Assembly: GCF_008152325.1 (NCBI RefSeq)
Contig: NZ_CP042243.1
Span: forward strand, 2,361,026 to 2,425,025
From: Crassaminicella thermophila
GTDB taxonomy: Bacteria; Bacillota; Clostridia; Peptostreptococcales; Thermotaleaceae
DNA: 64,000 nucleotides
Direction: 5' to 3'
Part shown: positions 18,271 to 26,694 of the stretch, one piece after another
How the letters are laid out: each line of letters begins with the position of its first letter
Numbering within the stretch: position 1 is the first letter of the stretch
Position numbers and translations under genes: made by a program
The notes under the pieces: generated by a model
What the model saw: only the letters and a program-made list of their open reading frames with translations
Database searches by the model: none
What the model was told of the DNA's origin: nothing

Positions 18271-19151
18271 CTATATCCCCCACTATATTTTGATATTAGC
18301 TTAAATGTCTTTTGATAAAGCCAAATCAATACCAATGAAAAAAATGTCAAAATCATATTAATTACCATAGCATATGGTCTATTTGCTAAATTTGGATTCG
18401 TATATTCTATATAGGCCTCTACAGGTAATGTTTTTGGAGCCGTAGGACCTAACAAATATGGTACCTCAAAGGCTCCAAAAGAAAATGCAAATATGATGAT
18501 AAAGGAAGAAATGATTGATGGCATAACCAGTGGTAATAGTACATGCCAAAAAACCTGCCTTTTACTTGCACCTAAATTTAATGCTACCTCACTTAGTTTA
18601 TTACTTATGTTGCTTAAAACCGTATAAACAACCATTGCAATAAAGGGAATTTCCTTCCATAAATAAGTTATTATTATTCCTATTCCACTTTTATCAAATA
18701 ACATAGAAGGAAATTGGGACTGATCATGAATCAGTCCTAAATGAAATAATATTCTTGGTAAAATCCCACTTTGAGCCAATATGTTATATACAATCAAAAC
18801 AGCAACTGTATGTGGTATAATAATTGGCAGTTTATATACAATCTCTTCAATTCCTTTTTTATGTTTGCTTTGCAGTATAGAATATGCCAATGCTACTCCA
18901 ATGATAACTGCAAGTATTGAAGAAACAATAGATATATATAAACTAAACTTTAGAGATGATAAAAAGCCTTTGTCTGTTAATATTTCCATATAGTATTTCA
19001 AAGTAAAATCCTTTAATCCTATTGCAGGGAAATAACCAAAGCTTTGGGCAAGTCCCATAGCCAGTCCAAATGTAAATATACCTAAAATAATTGTCATAAC
19101 TGGTATAAGTAATAGATAAGGTTTTAATTTTGTATTCAATGCTTTACTCAC
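18267..19151 (-). CDS. ABC importer permease (YnjC-like, first half)
   Basis: 294 residues with six predicted helices and an EAA loop (EVALNLGASKRQVFWHVLLP). The first periplasmic loop (LAQSFGYFPAIGLKDFTLKYY) resembles YnjC and thiamine/iron-type permeases. Its start overlaps the stop of the binding-protein gene by eight bases, and its end overlaps the next permease by four, so the transporter genes are translationally coupled. Confidence 0.9.
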   Translation of the reverse strand: MSKALNTKLKPYLLLIPVMTIILGIFTFGLAMGLAQSFGYFPAIGLKDFTLKYYMEILTDKGFLSSLKFSLYISIVSSILAVIIGVALAYSILQSKHKKGIEEIVYKLPIIIPHTVAVLIVYNILAQSGILPRILFHLGLIHDQSQFPSMLFDKSGIGIIITYLWKEIPFIAMVVYTVLSNISNKLSEVALNLGASKRQVFWHVLLPLVMPSIISSFIIIFAFSFGAFEVPYLLGPTAPKTLPVEAYIEYTNPNLANRPYAMVINMILTFFSLVLIWLYQKTFKLISKYSGGYR

Positions 19152-20376
19152 CTTCTGTAGGTATATTTTCTATCCAAATTTCCTCAATGATAGGTATTAA
19201 TTTTGCTGGTATTTCAGGAAGCCTATGACTTAATAGGTAATCTTGAGGCAAAACACCCTTTCCAATTTTTATCGCTTCAAATACCTTTTTTTCATCTTCA
19301 GTCAATTTCTGATAATCTAAGACTGGTAAGTCTCCCCAGTTTTCTGGATTATATTTTGATGCTTGGGCTTGTACACTAAGAATAAAATTAATCACTACTA
19401 ATGCGCCAGCCTTATTAGGGGCATTCTTTGGTACTGCTAAAAAATGTGTATTTCCTATTGTTCCTTTTTCAAATACAAAGGTATTTGTTGTCTCTGGAAA
19501 TTCTCCTGTTATGATCTTTCCTGCAACTGAGTTTGGATTATATGTCATACTCATAATGACTTCATTATCTGAATACATATTATCTAATTGAGCAATTGTA
19601 GCAGGATAAGTCTTTCCTTCCTTCCAAAGATAAGGTTTTAACGTTTTTAAATAATCAATTGCTGGCTCAATAGCCTTTTTTACAGTTTCCTTATCTGCTT
19701 TCATAGTTAGAAATTGTTCATATCCTACAATATCATAAATAATATTTCTAACGAAAGCACTTCCAGTAAAATCAGGTGGTGCAGGATAAGTGAACTTTCC
19801 TGGGTTGTTCTTCGCCATTTCTAATAAAGTTTTATGATCTATTGGAACATTTTTTACCCTTTCTTTGTCATAAACCATGACAAATTGTGCTTTTCCATAT
19901 GGTGCCTCATATCCCTCAACTGGAAATCCAAAATCATATTCTACTTCTACAGAGTCTGTATCCACATACTTTTTAAAGTTAGGAAGTTTCTCTACGAAAG
20001 GTCCATAAAGCAAGTCATTACTCTTTGCCGTATAAAAATTTTCTCCATTGATCCATACTATATCTACAGTTCCTTCTGTATTCAGTTGTTTTTCACCTAA
20101 TAGCTTATTTAAAATATCATCTATATTCATAGGTACCCTATTTAAAGTTATATCATATTCTTCTTTTAATCTTTTTGCTAAATAGGTATCAATCCAGTTA
20201 TTTGTCATTTGGCTTCCGCCCCAACCATAAAAATTAACAGTTGTTCCCTTCGCGCTTTCTAAAATTTGATTCCACTCCATTTCTGAAATGTTTTCCACTT
20301 TACTTTTATTCTGATTGCAAGCAGCTAAACTAAAAACCAAACTAAAAATTATAATAAATGCTAATATTCTTTTCAT
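19144..20376 (-). CDS. YnjB-like solute-binding lipoprotein of ABC importer
   Basis: 410 residues. Signal peptide with lipobox SLAAC at residues 16-20. The mature part is a type II periplasmic binding protein with VNFYGWGGSQMTNNWID near the start, VDIVWINGENFYTAKSNDLLYGP, GKAQFVMVYDKERV and FLAVPKNAPNKAGALVVINFIL; this pattern is that of the E. coli YnjB group (a large, 390-410 residue subfamily). Its ligand is not established in E. coli. Here it follows YeeE and TusA genes with 16 bases between, so a sulfur compound or a conjugate is a reasonable guess. Strong AGGAGG before ATG 20376. Confidence 0.88.
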   Translation of the reverse strand: MKRILAFIIIFSLVFSLAACNQNKSKVENISEMEWNQILESAKGTTVNFYGWGGSQMTNNWIDTYLAKRLKEEYDITLNRVPMNIDDILNKLLGEKQLNTEGTVDIVWINGENFYTAKSNDLLYGPFVEKLPNFKKYVDTDSVEVEYDFGFPVEGYEAPYGKAQFVMVYDKERVKNVPIDHKTLLEMAKNNPGKFTYPAPPDFTGSAFVRNIIYDIVGYEQFLTMKADKETVKKAIEPAIDYLKTLKPYLWKEGKTYPATIAQLDNMYSDNEVIMSMTYNPNSVAGKIITGEFPETTNTFVFEKGTIGNTHFLAVPKNAPNKAGALVVINFILSVQAQASKYNPENWGDLPVLDYQKLTEDEKKVFEAIKIGKGVLPQDYLLSHRLPEIPAKLIPIIEEIWIENIPTEGE

Positions 20377-20392
20377 TAAAATTCCTCCTATT

Positions 20393-20911
20393 TTACAAAA
20401 TAAATTTCAGTAGTATTTTACATCCTATCCATGCTCCTACAAACATAAATATGCCAAAAATCCAACCATGTAATGAAAATGATGGGATCGCACTAAAATA
20501 TGCTCCTATATTACATCCATGACTTAGTCTAGCACCATATCCCATTAAAATCCCACCTAACAAGCCAAAAAATAATTGTTTTTTATTCTTTATACGTTTC
20601 CAATTAAATTCTGATGCTAATAAAGTAGATATTAATGAACCTAAGATCATAGCTAAGATTAAAATAGTATAGTGATTTTTAACAAATGTTTCTCCAATTT
20701 CAAATGTATTACGATTCATTACAAAGTAATGCCATTTACTAGGGTCAAATCCAAATTTCTCTAAAATATATACTCCCCAGCCTAAAAAACCTGTCGATAT
20801 TCCCCAAGATGTTTTAGTTTCTAATAGTAAAATTACATTCAATACTCCTAGTAAAATACCACCTACCCAATATGGCCATGGTTTTTTTAGTATTGTATCA
20901 TATACCTTCAT
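20393..20911 (-). CDS. YeeE/YedE-family transporter, C-terminal-half type
   Basis: 172 residues with four to five helices and the motif GYGARLSHGCNIGAYFSAIPSFSLHGWIFG near the end. The GARLxxGCN segment with its cysteine is the hallmark of the second half of YeeE, the inner membrane thiosulfate transporter described in Spirochaeta and E. coli. It is half the usual length (about 330-350), and the other half is encoded at 21178-21870 with tusA between. Gene order on the minus strand is first half, tusA, second half, then the ABC genes. Confidence 0.87.
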   Translation of the reverse strand: MKVYDTILKKPWPYWVGGILLGVLNVILLLETKTSWGISTGFLGWGVYILEKFGFDPSKWHYFVMNRNTFEIGETFVKNHYTILILAMILGSLISTLLASEFNWKRIKNKKQLFFGLLGGILMGYGARLSHGCNIGAYFSAIPSFSLHGWIFGIFMFVGAWIGCKILLKFIL

Positions 20912-20938
20912 TGAATGCCCCCTTCTTGACTTTTCCCA

Positions 20939-21166
20939 TCACTTCACTTTCTCAATATATATCTCCCATTCACCTTCTCTTATTTCAATATAATCAGCAT
21001 CATATCCTTGTTTTTTTGCCCATTCTATAACATTGGTTATTGAACATGTATGATTTGTCTCCATAATTAATATATCTCCTACTTTCATTGTTTGCAGTTT
21101 TTTATGAGCTTTTAACAAAGGAATTGGACAAGTCTCATACATACAGTCTAGCTTAACCTCTGCCAT
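20939..21166 (-). CDS. TusA/YeeD-family sulfur carrier
   Basis: 75 residues, the normal length for TusA. The active site CPIPLLKAHKKL places the sulfur-carrying Cys at position 13, preceded by a second Cys at 8 (LDCMYETCP). The fold ends with IEIREGEWEIYIEK. TusA proteins hand persulfide sulfur between partners; those next to YeeE (YeeD) help draw in thiosulfate. Flanked on both sides by the two YeeE half genes, 11 and 27 bases away. Confidence 0.93.
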   Translation of the reverse strand: MAEVKLDCMYETCPIPLLKAHKKLQTMKVGDILIMETNHTCSITNVIEWAKKQGYDADYIEIREGEWEIYIEKVK

Positions 21167-21177
21167 TTTATTTCCTC

Positions 21178-21870
21178 CTACTTCATTATGTTGTTTCTTT
21201 TGTGGTATAAATCCGCCAGAAAATATATAAGCAGTAATAGTATAGATTGTCCTATTATTGCCTTAGAAAAACCAATATACCTTGGTATATACACAACATG
21301 GGTTTTAGAAATAATACACTTATCCCAAAATTGAATATATTTAGCTGATATTAAGCTACCTATAATTAATCCGACTAAAACTACAATCTGAAGAATAAAT
21401 CCTTCTCCTATTCTAATTAAGGTTCCACTGACGCATCCTCCTGCTATAACCATTCCTGTTCCAAACAAGATTGCTCCAATTACAGTATGCATACCTACCT
21501 TAGAAATATATCCAGGAATATTTTCTATATCAAAATCTTGACTATCTCCTATTGAAATAAATTGTATAATTCCAAATCCTATGGTCATAATAATTAAGCC
21601 AATAATAACTGCTTTTAGAATGGACGTATTCCCAACTAATATTGGGTCTCTAAAGCTAGCTGCAAAACAAAATCTAGCCCTTTGTAGGACTATCCCAAAT
21701 AAAAGTCCTATAATCCAAAACATACTACTTTTAAAATCCGTTGCTAAAAATATTGCATATATAATCAATGCAAAAATTAGGAAAGTCACTCCAACTGGAA
21801 CTTGGCTTTTTTTCTTTTTAATCTCTCTCTGCCGTCTCTTTTTTAATTCTTCAATCCTATTAGAAGCCAT
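21178..21870 (-). CDS. YeeE/YedE-family transporter, N-terminal-half type
   Basis: 230 residues. A Lys/Arg-rich start (EELKKRRQREIKKKK) is followed by five or six helices. The segment FGIVLQRARFCFAASFRDPILVGNT has the YeeE RxRFCF cysteine, and IAGGCVSGTLIRIGEGF carries a second conserved Cys; in YeeE such cysteines line the thiosulfate path. Together with the 20393-20911 protein it would rebuild a whole YeeE. First gene of the ten-gene minus-strand operon that ends at 13998. Confidence 0.87.
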   Translation of the reverse strand: MASNRIEELKKRRQREIKKKKSQVPVGVTFLIFALIIYAIFLATDFKSSMFWIIGLLFGIVLQRARFCFAASFRDPILVGNTSILKAVIIGLIIMTIGFGIIQFISIGDSQDFDIENIPGYISKVGMHTVIGAILFGTGMVIAGGCVSGTLIRIGEGFILQIVVLVGLIIGSLISAKYIQFWDKCIISKTHVVYIPRYIGFSKAIIGQSILLLLIYFLADLYHKRNNIMK

Positions 21871-22131
21871 GTACTCCTCCTTAGCTTTTAGAGAATGTTA
21901 ATTTTTAATCAAACTTTCTCTAAATATATTATACTTTTAGTAAATGGTATTCCTATATAAAATATCATTATGTTAAATAAAAATATTTTATATTAAATTT
22001 TATAATAAATCCTAAATTCATTCAAATATCAATTATTGTAAGTAATACATCATTTGTAGATTCATTTCTTTTATTTTTTATATGATTTTGTTAAAATAAA
22101 GCTAATGAGTCAAAAAGGAGAGATATAAACT

Positions 22132-23004
22132 ATGCATAAAATCATTTATGACTGTGATAATACAATGGGCGTTAAAGAAAGAGATGTGGATGATGGACTA
22201 ACACTTCTATATCTATTAGGAAGAAATGACATTGATCTTTTAGGTGTTACAACTACCTATGGAAACAGTACCATTGATATTGTACATAATAATACCATAC
22301 AAATGTTTCAAGATTTAGGGATTAATAATATTCCATTGCATAAAGGTGCACCATCCCCTAATCATAGGCAAAGCGCCGCAGCTGAATTTTTAGTAGATAT
22401 GACAAAAAAATATCCAGGTGAAATCACCTTATTAGCAACAGGTTCCCTTACAAACTTATATGGTGCCTATAAACTTGATAACAACTTCTTTGATAATTTA
22501 AAAGAAATTGTTCTTATGGGTGGAATTGTAAAACCCCTTATTATTAATGGTAAAAATCTTGATGAATTAAATTTTTCCTGTGACCCAGAAGCCACATATA
22601 AGGTGTTAAGTTCTAATGCAAAAGTAACCATTTTAACTGGTCATATATGTCTACAAGCTGTTTTTGGAGAAGCTGAATTTGATCGCTTGATGAATAATGA
22701 ATCCATTAAAATATATCAATATATCAAACAAAAAACTTTGCCTTGGTATGAATTCATTATGAAAGAGTTTGGTATTAAAGGCTTTTATAACTGGGATGTT
22801 GTATCTGCAGTCTATGTGACCAATCCAGAATTATTTGATGAAAATTTCCAAAAGGTTATATCTAGTACTGAAGATTTAAAAACTGGATATCTAAAAATAG
22901 ATCCTGATTCATCTACTGGATATGTTGTAAACATCCCTACAATAATTAAAGATATCCATAAGTTTAATGAAATTATCTTTGAAGCTTGGAAAAATGTAAA
23001 TTAA
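22132..23004 (+). CDS. Inosine/uridine-preferring nucleoside hydrolase family protein
   Basis: 290 residues. IUNH enzymes split the N-glycosidic bond of ribonucleosides using Ca2+. The family opening (IIYDCDNTMGVKERDVDDGLTLLYLL) retains the metal aspartates but as DCDNT where DTDPG is standard, and LLATGSLTNLY, LMGGIV and ELNFSCDPEA match the later active-site strands. The changed first motif (DCDN for DTDP) suggests altered substrate. Alone in the gene order, closed by a terminator. RBS AAAGGAGAG ends 9 bases before ATG. Confidence 0.87.
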   Translation: MHKIIYDCDNTMGVKERDVDDGLTLLYLLGRNDIDLLGVTTTYGNSTIDIVHNNTIQMFQDLGINNIPLHKGAPSPNHRQSAAAEFLVDMTKKYPGEITLLATGSLTNLYGAYKLDNNFFDNLKEIVLMGGIVKPLIINGKNLDELNFSCDPEATYKVLSSNAKVTILTGHICLQAVFGEAEFDRLMNNESIKIYQYIKQKTLPWYEFIMKEFGIKGFYNWDVVSAVYVTNPELFDENFQKVISSTEDLKTGYLKIDPDSSTGYVVNIPTIIKDIHKFNEIIFEAWKNVN

Positions 23005-23044
23005 AGATGCTCTAACATTCCGTTAGTGCATCTTTAATTTTTGA
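23002..23044 (+). terminator. Terminator of nucleoside hydrolase gene
   Basis: Hairpin TAAAGATGC...GCATCTTTA with internal CTAAC/GTTAG pairing, then ATTTTT. Confidence 0.8.
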
Positions 23045-23124
23045 AAAAGTAAATCTATAAATACCCATTAAAATATTCAAAACAAAAAGAACCCTTCAAA
23101 TAAAGGATTCCCTTTTAGATAAAT

Positions 23125-23442
23125 TTACTTTGTATCTTCTTTTTTGGCTTTTTCTTCCAAACGGTCTAAAATTAAATTATATCCATCTGCTCCATAAACT
23201 AAAAAGCGATTAATTCGGCTAATGGTTGCTGTACTTGCCCCTGTAATCTCTTCAATTTCATTATAAGTTTTCTTATCTCTAAGCAACTTTGCAACTTTTA
23301 ATCTTTGTGCTAAGGTTTGAGTTTCTTTTATAGTACAGATATCCGTAAAAAACCTATAGCATTCTTCAATATTTTCTAGTAGTAATATGGCCTCAAAAAG
23401 TTCATCAGTAAACTCATTTTTCAGTTTTGATTCATAGCTCAT
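23125..23442 (-). CDS. YerC/YecD TrpR-related DNA-binding protein
   Basis: 105 residues, the family's usual size. An all-helical TrpR-like fold with the helix-turn-helix RDKKTYNEIEEITGASTATISRINRFLVYG (about 51-80). YerC of Bacillus is a trp-repressor-superfamily protein of uncertain target. It ends downstream of a small hairpin shared with the preceding region and starts at ATG 23442 after TGGGGTGA. Confidence 0.9.
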   Translation of the reverse strand: MSYESKLKNEFTDELFEAILLLENIEECYRFFTDICTIKETQTLAQRLKVAKLLRDKKTYNEIEEITGASTATISRINRFLVYGADGYNLILDRLEEKAKKEDTK

Positions 23443-23617
23443 TCAATCACCCCAAAAATATCTTTTGTATAGTTATATTCTATATTGACTTATTATATCC
23501 TTTTTATAGATAAACAATTTTTAAGAAGAAAAATAAAAACACGCTCATTCACGTGTCTTTATTTTTTTCTTTTAATATTGTTTATATTTATATTAATATA
23601 AAATTATATAAAAAGTA

Positions 23618-23646
23618 TTGACATTATTCCAAAAAATCATTATACT
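23618..23646 (+). promoter_or_regulatory. Sigma-A promoter of metNIQ
   Basis: TTGACA (23618-23623), 17 bases, TATACT (23641-23646), 36 bases before the riboswitch. Confidence 0.85.
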
Positions 23647-23682
23647 CAATATTAATCAAAACGAAAAATAAATAAAACGGAT

Positions 23683-23838
23683 ATCTCTTATCCAGAGAGG
23701 TGGAGGGACTGGCCCTATGAAACCCGGCAACCGGCTTTTTATAAAGCAGCGGTGCCAATTCCTGCGATACTTTTGTATCGACAGATGAGAGAGAAGCAGA
23801 AATTTTTATGCCTCTTTCTCTATGAAAGAGGCTTTTTT
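23683..23838 (+). promoter_or_regulatory. SAM-I (S-box) riboswitch with terminator
   Basis: Classic S-box core: AGAGAGGTGGAGGGACTGG, CCCTATGAAACCCGGCAACC, GCGGTGCCAATTCC and the closing GATGAGAGA that pairs with TCTCTTATC (P1). A terminator stem GCCTCTTTC/GAAAGAGGC with T6 lies at 23810-23838. When S-adenosylmethionine is bound, P1 forms and transcription ends before metN; low SAM lets the methionine importer be made. Confidence 0.96.
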
Positions 23839-23890
23839 AGTACCTCTTTCCCATATGTATTATAATCTAGAGTTTTAAAGGGGTGAAATT

Positions 23891-24883
23891 ATGATAAAAA
23901 TAGATAATCTATCTAAGGTTTATACCAAAGGAAGAAATAAAGTAGTCGCACTAAAAGATATAAACTTACGTATTGACAAAGGAGATATTTATGGAATCAT
24001 TGGACTAAGTGGTGCTGGAAAATCTTCTCTTATTCGTTGCATAAATAGATTAGAAGAGCCAACAAACGGTGATATTTGGGTAAATGGTATAAACTTAGTT
24101 ACTTTAAAAAACAAAGAGCTTCGAAAAGCAAGAAAGAAAATCGGTATGATTTTCCAAAACTTTAATCTCTTACACAGTAAGACAGTCTTTGAAAATATTG
24201 CATTTCCTTTAAAATTAGTCAAAACACCAGAGAAAATCATAAAAGAAAGAGTATCAGAACTATTAGAGCTTGTAGAATTATCAGATAAAGCCAATGTTTA
24301 TCCATCTCAGTTAAGTGGTGGTCAAAAGCAAAGGGTAGGTATTGCAAGGGCTTTAGCTAATAATCCAGATGTACTTCTTTGTGATGAAGCAACATCTGCA
24401 TTAGATCCAAAAACAACAAAACAGATTCTAAATCTTCTTAAAAATATTAACAAAGAATTTGGCTTAACTATTGTGGTTATTACCCATGAAATGGAAGTAA
24501 TCAAAGAAATTTGCAATCGTGTGGCTATATTAGAAGGAGGTTATATTATAGAAGAAGGACATACAATAGATATTTTCTCTAAACCTGGCAATAATGTAAC
24601 AAAGCATTTTGTAGATCAAGAACAAAATCTGCCAAAGCAATACTTAAAAGGAAAAATTCTAAATTTATCCTTTACAGATGGTAGTGCTGGTGATCCTATT
24701 ATTTCAAAATTAATAAGAAAATTTGATATTGATGTAAATATTCTATCTGGAAAAATTGAATATATACAAGAAAAGCCAATTGGAAAACTTACTATTCAAA
24801 TAAATGTAGATTGTCATGAATTATCAAATATCATATCTTATTTTGAAGAAAACAATGTTAAAGCGGAGGTGTTAAAACAATGA
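23891..24883 (+). CDS. metN: Methionine ABC importer ATPase MetN
   Basis: 330 residues. Walker A GLSGAGKSS, ABC signature LSGGQKQR, Walker B VLLCDEATSALD, H-loop THEMEV. The last 80 residues form the ACT-like NIL domain (GKILNLSFTDG onward) that binds methionine and limits transport. Set under a SAM riboswitch and directly before metI, whose start overlaps its stop by four bases. Confidence 0.96.
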   Translation: MIKIDNLSKVYTKGRNKVVALKDINLRIDKGDIYGIIGLSGAGKSSLIRCINRLEEPTNGDIWVNGINLVTLKNKELRKARKKIGMIFQNFNLLHSKTVFENIAFPLKLVKTPEKIIKERVSELLELVELSDKANVYPSQLSGGQKQRVGIARALANNPDVLLCDEATSALDPKTTKQILNLLKNINKEFGLTIVVITHEMEVIKEICNRVAILEGGYIIEEGHTIDIFSKPGNNVTKHFVDQEQNLPKQYLKGKILNLSFTDGSAGDPIISKLIRKFDIDVNILSGKIEYIQEKPIGKLTIQINVDCHELSNIISYFEENNVKAEVLKQ

Positions 24884-25530
24884 GTTATTGGATTGAATTA
24901 CTTACACCATCATTATTTGAAACCTTATATATGGTCTTTATATCTGTATTTTTTACAATAATTTTTGGACTTCCACTAGGAATTATTCTCGTTGTAACAG
25001 ATCAAGATCATATTCTTCCAAATCCATGGCTAAATAATGTGCTTTCATACATTATTAATATAACAAGATCACTTCCCTTTATCATACTGATGATTTTTAT
25101 AATTCCTTTTACAAGGCTTGTTGTTGGAACAACTATTGGTACTACAGCAGCAATTGTTCCATTAATCATCGCAGCAACACCTTTCTTCGCTAGAGTTGTT
25201 GAAAGCAGTATAAGGGAAGTAGACTGGGGAGTAGTAGAAGCTTCTATTGCAATGGGAGCTACCCCTACTCAAATTATCATGAAAGTTTTAATTCCAGAGG
25301 CTATGTCATCTCTTATCCTTGGAATTACCATCACCATAATAAACGTTTTAGGCTATTCAGCAATGGCTGGCGTTGTTGGAGGAGGTGGACTTGGAGATTT
25401 AGCTGTAAGATACGGTTATCATCGATTCCAAACGGATGTGATGATTGCTACAGTAATTTTACTGATTGTACTTGTTCAAATTATTCAAAGCACTGGCAAC
25501 AAAATTGCACAAATCATTAATAAAAAATAG
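24880..25530 (+). CDS. metI: Methionine ABC importer permease MetI
   Basis: 216 residues, five helices, with NITRSLPFIILMIFIIPFTRLVVGT and the EAA loop VVEASIAMGATPTQIIMKVLIPEA, both typical of MetI. ATG overlaps the metN stop. Confidence 0.95.
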   Translation: MSYWIELLTPSLFETLYMVFISVFFTIIFGLPLGIILVVTDQDHILPNPWLNNVLSYIINITRSLPFIILMIFIIPFTRLVVGTTIGTTAAIVPLIIAATPFFARVVESSIREVDWGVVEASIAMGATPTQIIMKVLIPEAMSSLILGITITIINVLGYSAMAGVVGGGGLGDLAVRYGYHRFQTDVMIATVILLIVLVQIIQSTGNKIAQIINKK

Positions 25531-25541
25531 GGGGAATAAAT

Positions 25542-26366
25542 ATGAAAAAAAATATTTTAAAAGTACTTTTAAGTTTATTAGTTTTATCATTGGTCTTTAC
25601 AGGTTGTTCAAAAAAAGAAGAAAAAGTATCAGATACTAAAAGTAAAACAGTAACTCTAAAAATAGGTGCAACACCTGTACCTCATACAGAAATATTAAAA
25701 TTTATCGAGCCAAAGCTTAAAGAAGAAGGAATTAAATTAGAAATTGTTGAATTCACTGATTATGTAAGTCCTAACCTTGCTTTAGCTGATAAAGAAATCG
25801 ATGCAAACTTCTTTCAACACTTACCTTATTTAGAAACTTTTAACAAAGAACGTGGTCTTAACCTTGTAAGTGCTGGAAATGTTCACGTTGAGCCTCTTGG
25901 ACTATATTCCAAAAAAATTAAATCTGTTGAAGAATTAAAAGAAGGCGCTACAATCACTATTCCTAATGATCCAACAAACGGAGGTAGAGCATTAATTCTT
26001 TTAGATGCAAAAGGTATTATAAAATTAAAAGAAGGTGCAGGACTTGAAGCTACTGAAAAAGATATTGTAGAAAATCCTAAGAAGTTAATATTTAAGCCTA
26101 TTGATGCAGCTCAATTACCAAGAACATTAGAAGACGTTGATGCAAGTATCATTAATACAAACTATGCATTAGAAGGAAACTTAAATCCTCAAAAAGATGC
26201 TTTGTTGATAGAAGGAAGCGAATCTCCATATGCAAATATTATTACTATCCGTCCAGAAGATAAGGATTCTGAAAAAATTAAAAAATTAATGAAAGTGTTA
26301 CAAAGTGACGAAGTAAAACAATTCATTCAAGAAAAATACAACGGAGCTGTTGTTCCTGCTTTTTAG
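25542..26366 (+). CDS. metQ: Methionine-binding lipoprotein MetQ (NlpA family)
   Basis: 274 residues with signal peptide and lipobox FTGC at residues 19-22. The mature protein has the NlpA pattern: IGATPVPHTEIL, IVEFTDYVSPNLAL, DANFFQHLPYLE and TIPNDPTNGGRAL. It binds D- or L-methionine outside the cell and delivers it to MetNI. Third gene of the operon. Confidence 0.95.
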   Translation: MKKNILKVLLSLLVLSLVFTGCSKKEEKVSDTKSKTVTLKIGATPVPHTEILKFIEPKLKEEGIKLEIVEFTDYVSPNLALADKEIDANFFQHLPYLETFNKERGLNLVSAGNVHVEPLGLYSKKIKSVEELKEGATITIPNDPTNGGRALILLDAKGIIKLKEGAGLEATEKDIVENPKKLIFKPIDAAQLPRTLEDVDASIINTNYALEGNLNPQKDALLIEGSESPYANIITIRPEDKDSEKIKKLMKVLQSDEVKQFIQEKYNGAVVPAF

Positions 26367-26425
26367 TCCATTTTTCGGTCACATATCTTTCTTCATCTGT
26401 GAAATACTAATACAAAGGAGATGAT

Positions 26426-26662
26426 ATGATGACAAATAAAAAAGGAACAAATTTTAATTCAGATAAAGCACAGGATATGATTGATTCTACTTATAACAGT
26501 CATGATTATCCAATAATTGAAAAAACACAGAATGCCTATGTTATGCCACTAAATATGCAAAGAGATGTGGATGCTATTGATAGCTTAAGATTTTATGAAG
26601 ATACAACAGAAACTACTAAAAAACGAAATCCTGAAAGTAAAAAACATACAAAATTAAGATAA
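26426..26662 (+). CDS. Small hypothetical protein
   Basis: 78 residues from ATG 26426 (AAAGGAG 5-6 bases upstream; a second ATG follows at 26429). The sequence is polar and likely flexible: an N-terminal TNKKGTNFNSDKAQD, a middle SHDYPIIEKTQNAYVMPL that might be structured, and a Lys-rich tail. No cysteines or membrane segment. I do not recognise it. It lies 59 bases after metQ with no terminator between, so it may be read from the metNIQ transcript. Confidence 0.6.
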   Translation: MMTNKKGTNFNSDKAQDMIDSTYNSHDYPIIEKTQNAYVMPLNMQRDVDAIDSLRFYEDTTETTKKRNPESKKHTKLR

Positions 26663-26689
26663 GGTGATGAAATATTTTTCATCACCTTA
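26660..26689. terminator. Bidirectional terminator
   Basis: AAGGTGATGA/TCATCACCTT stem between the convergent small gene and the chemoreceptor gene, with A/T flanks. Confidence 0.75.
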
Positions 26690-26694
26690 TCTAT

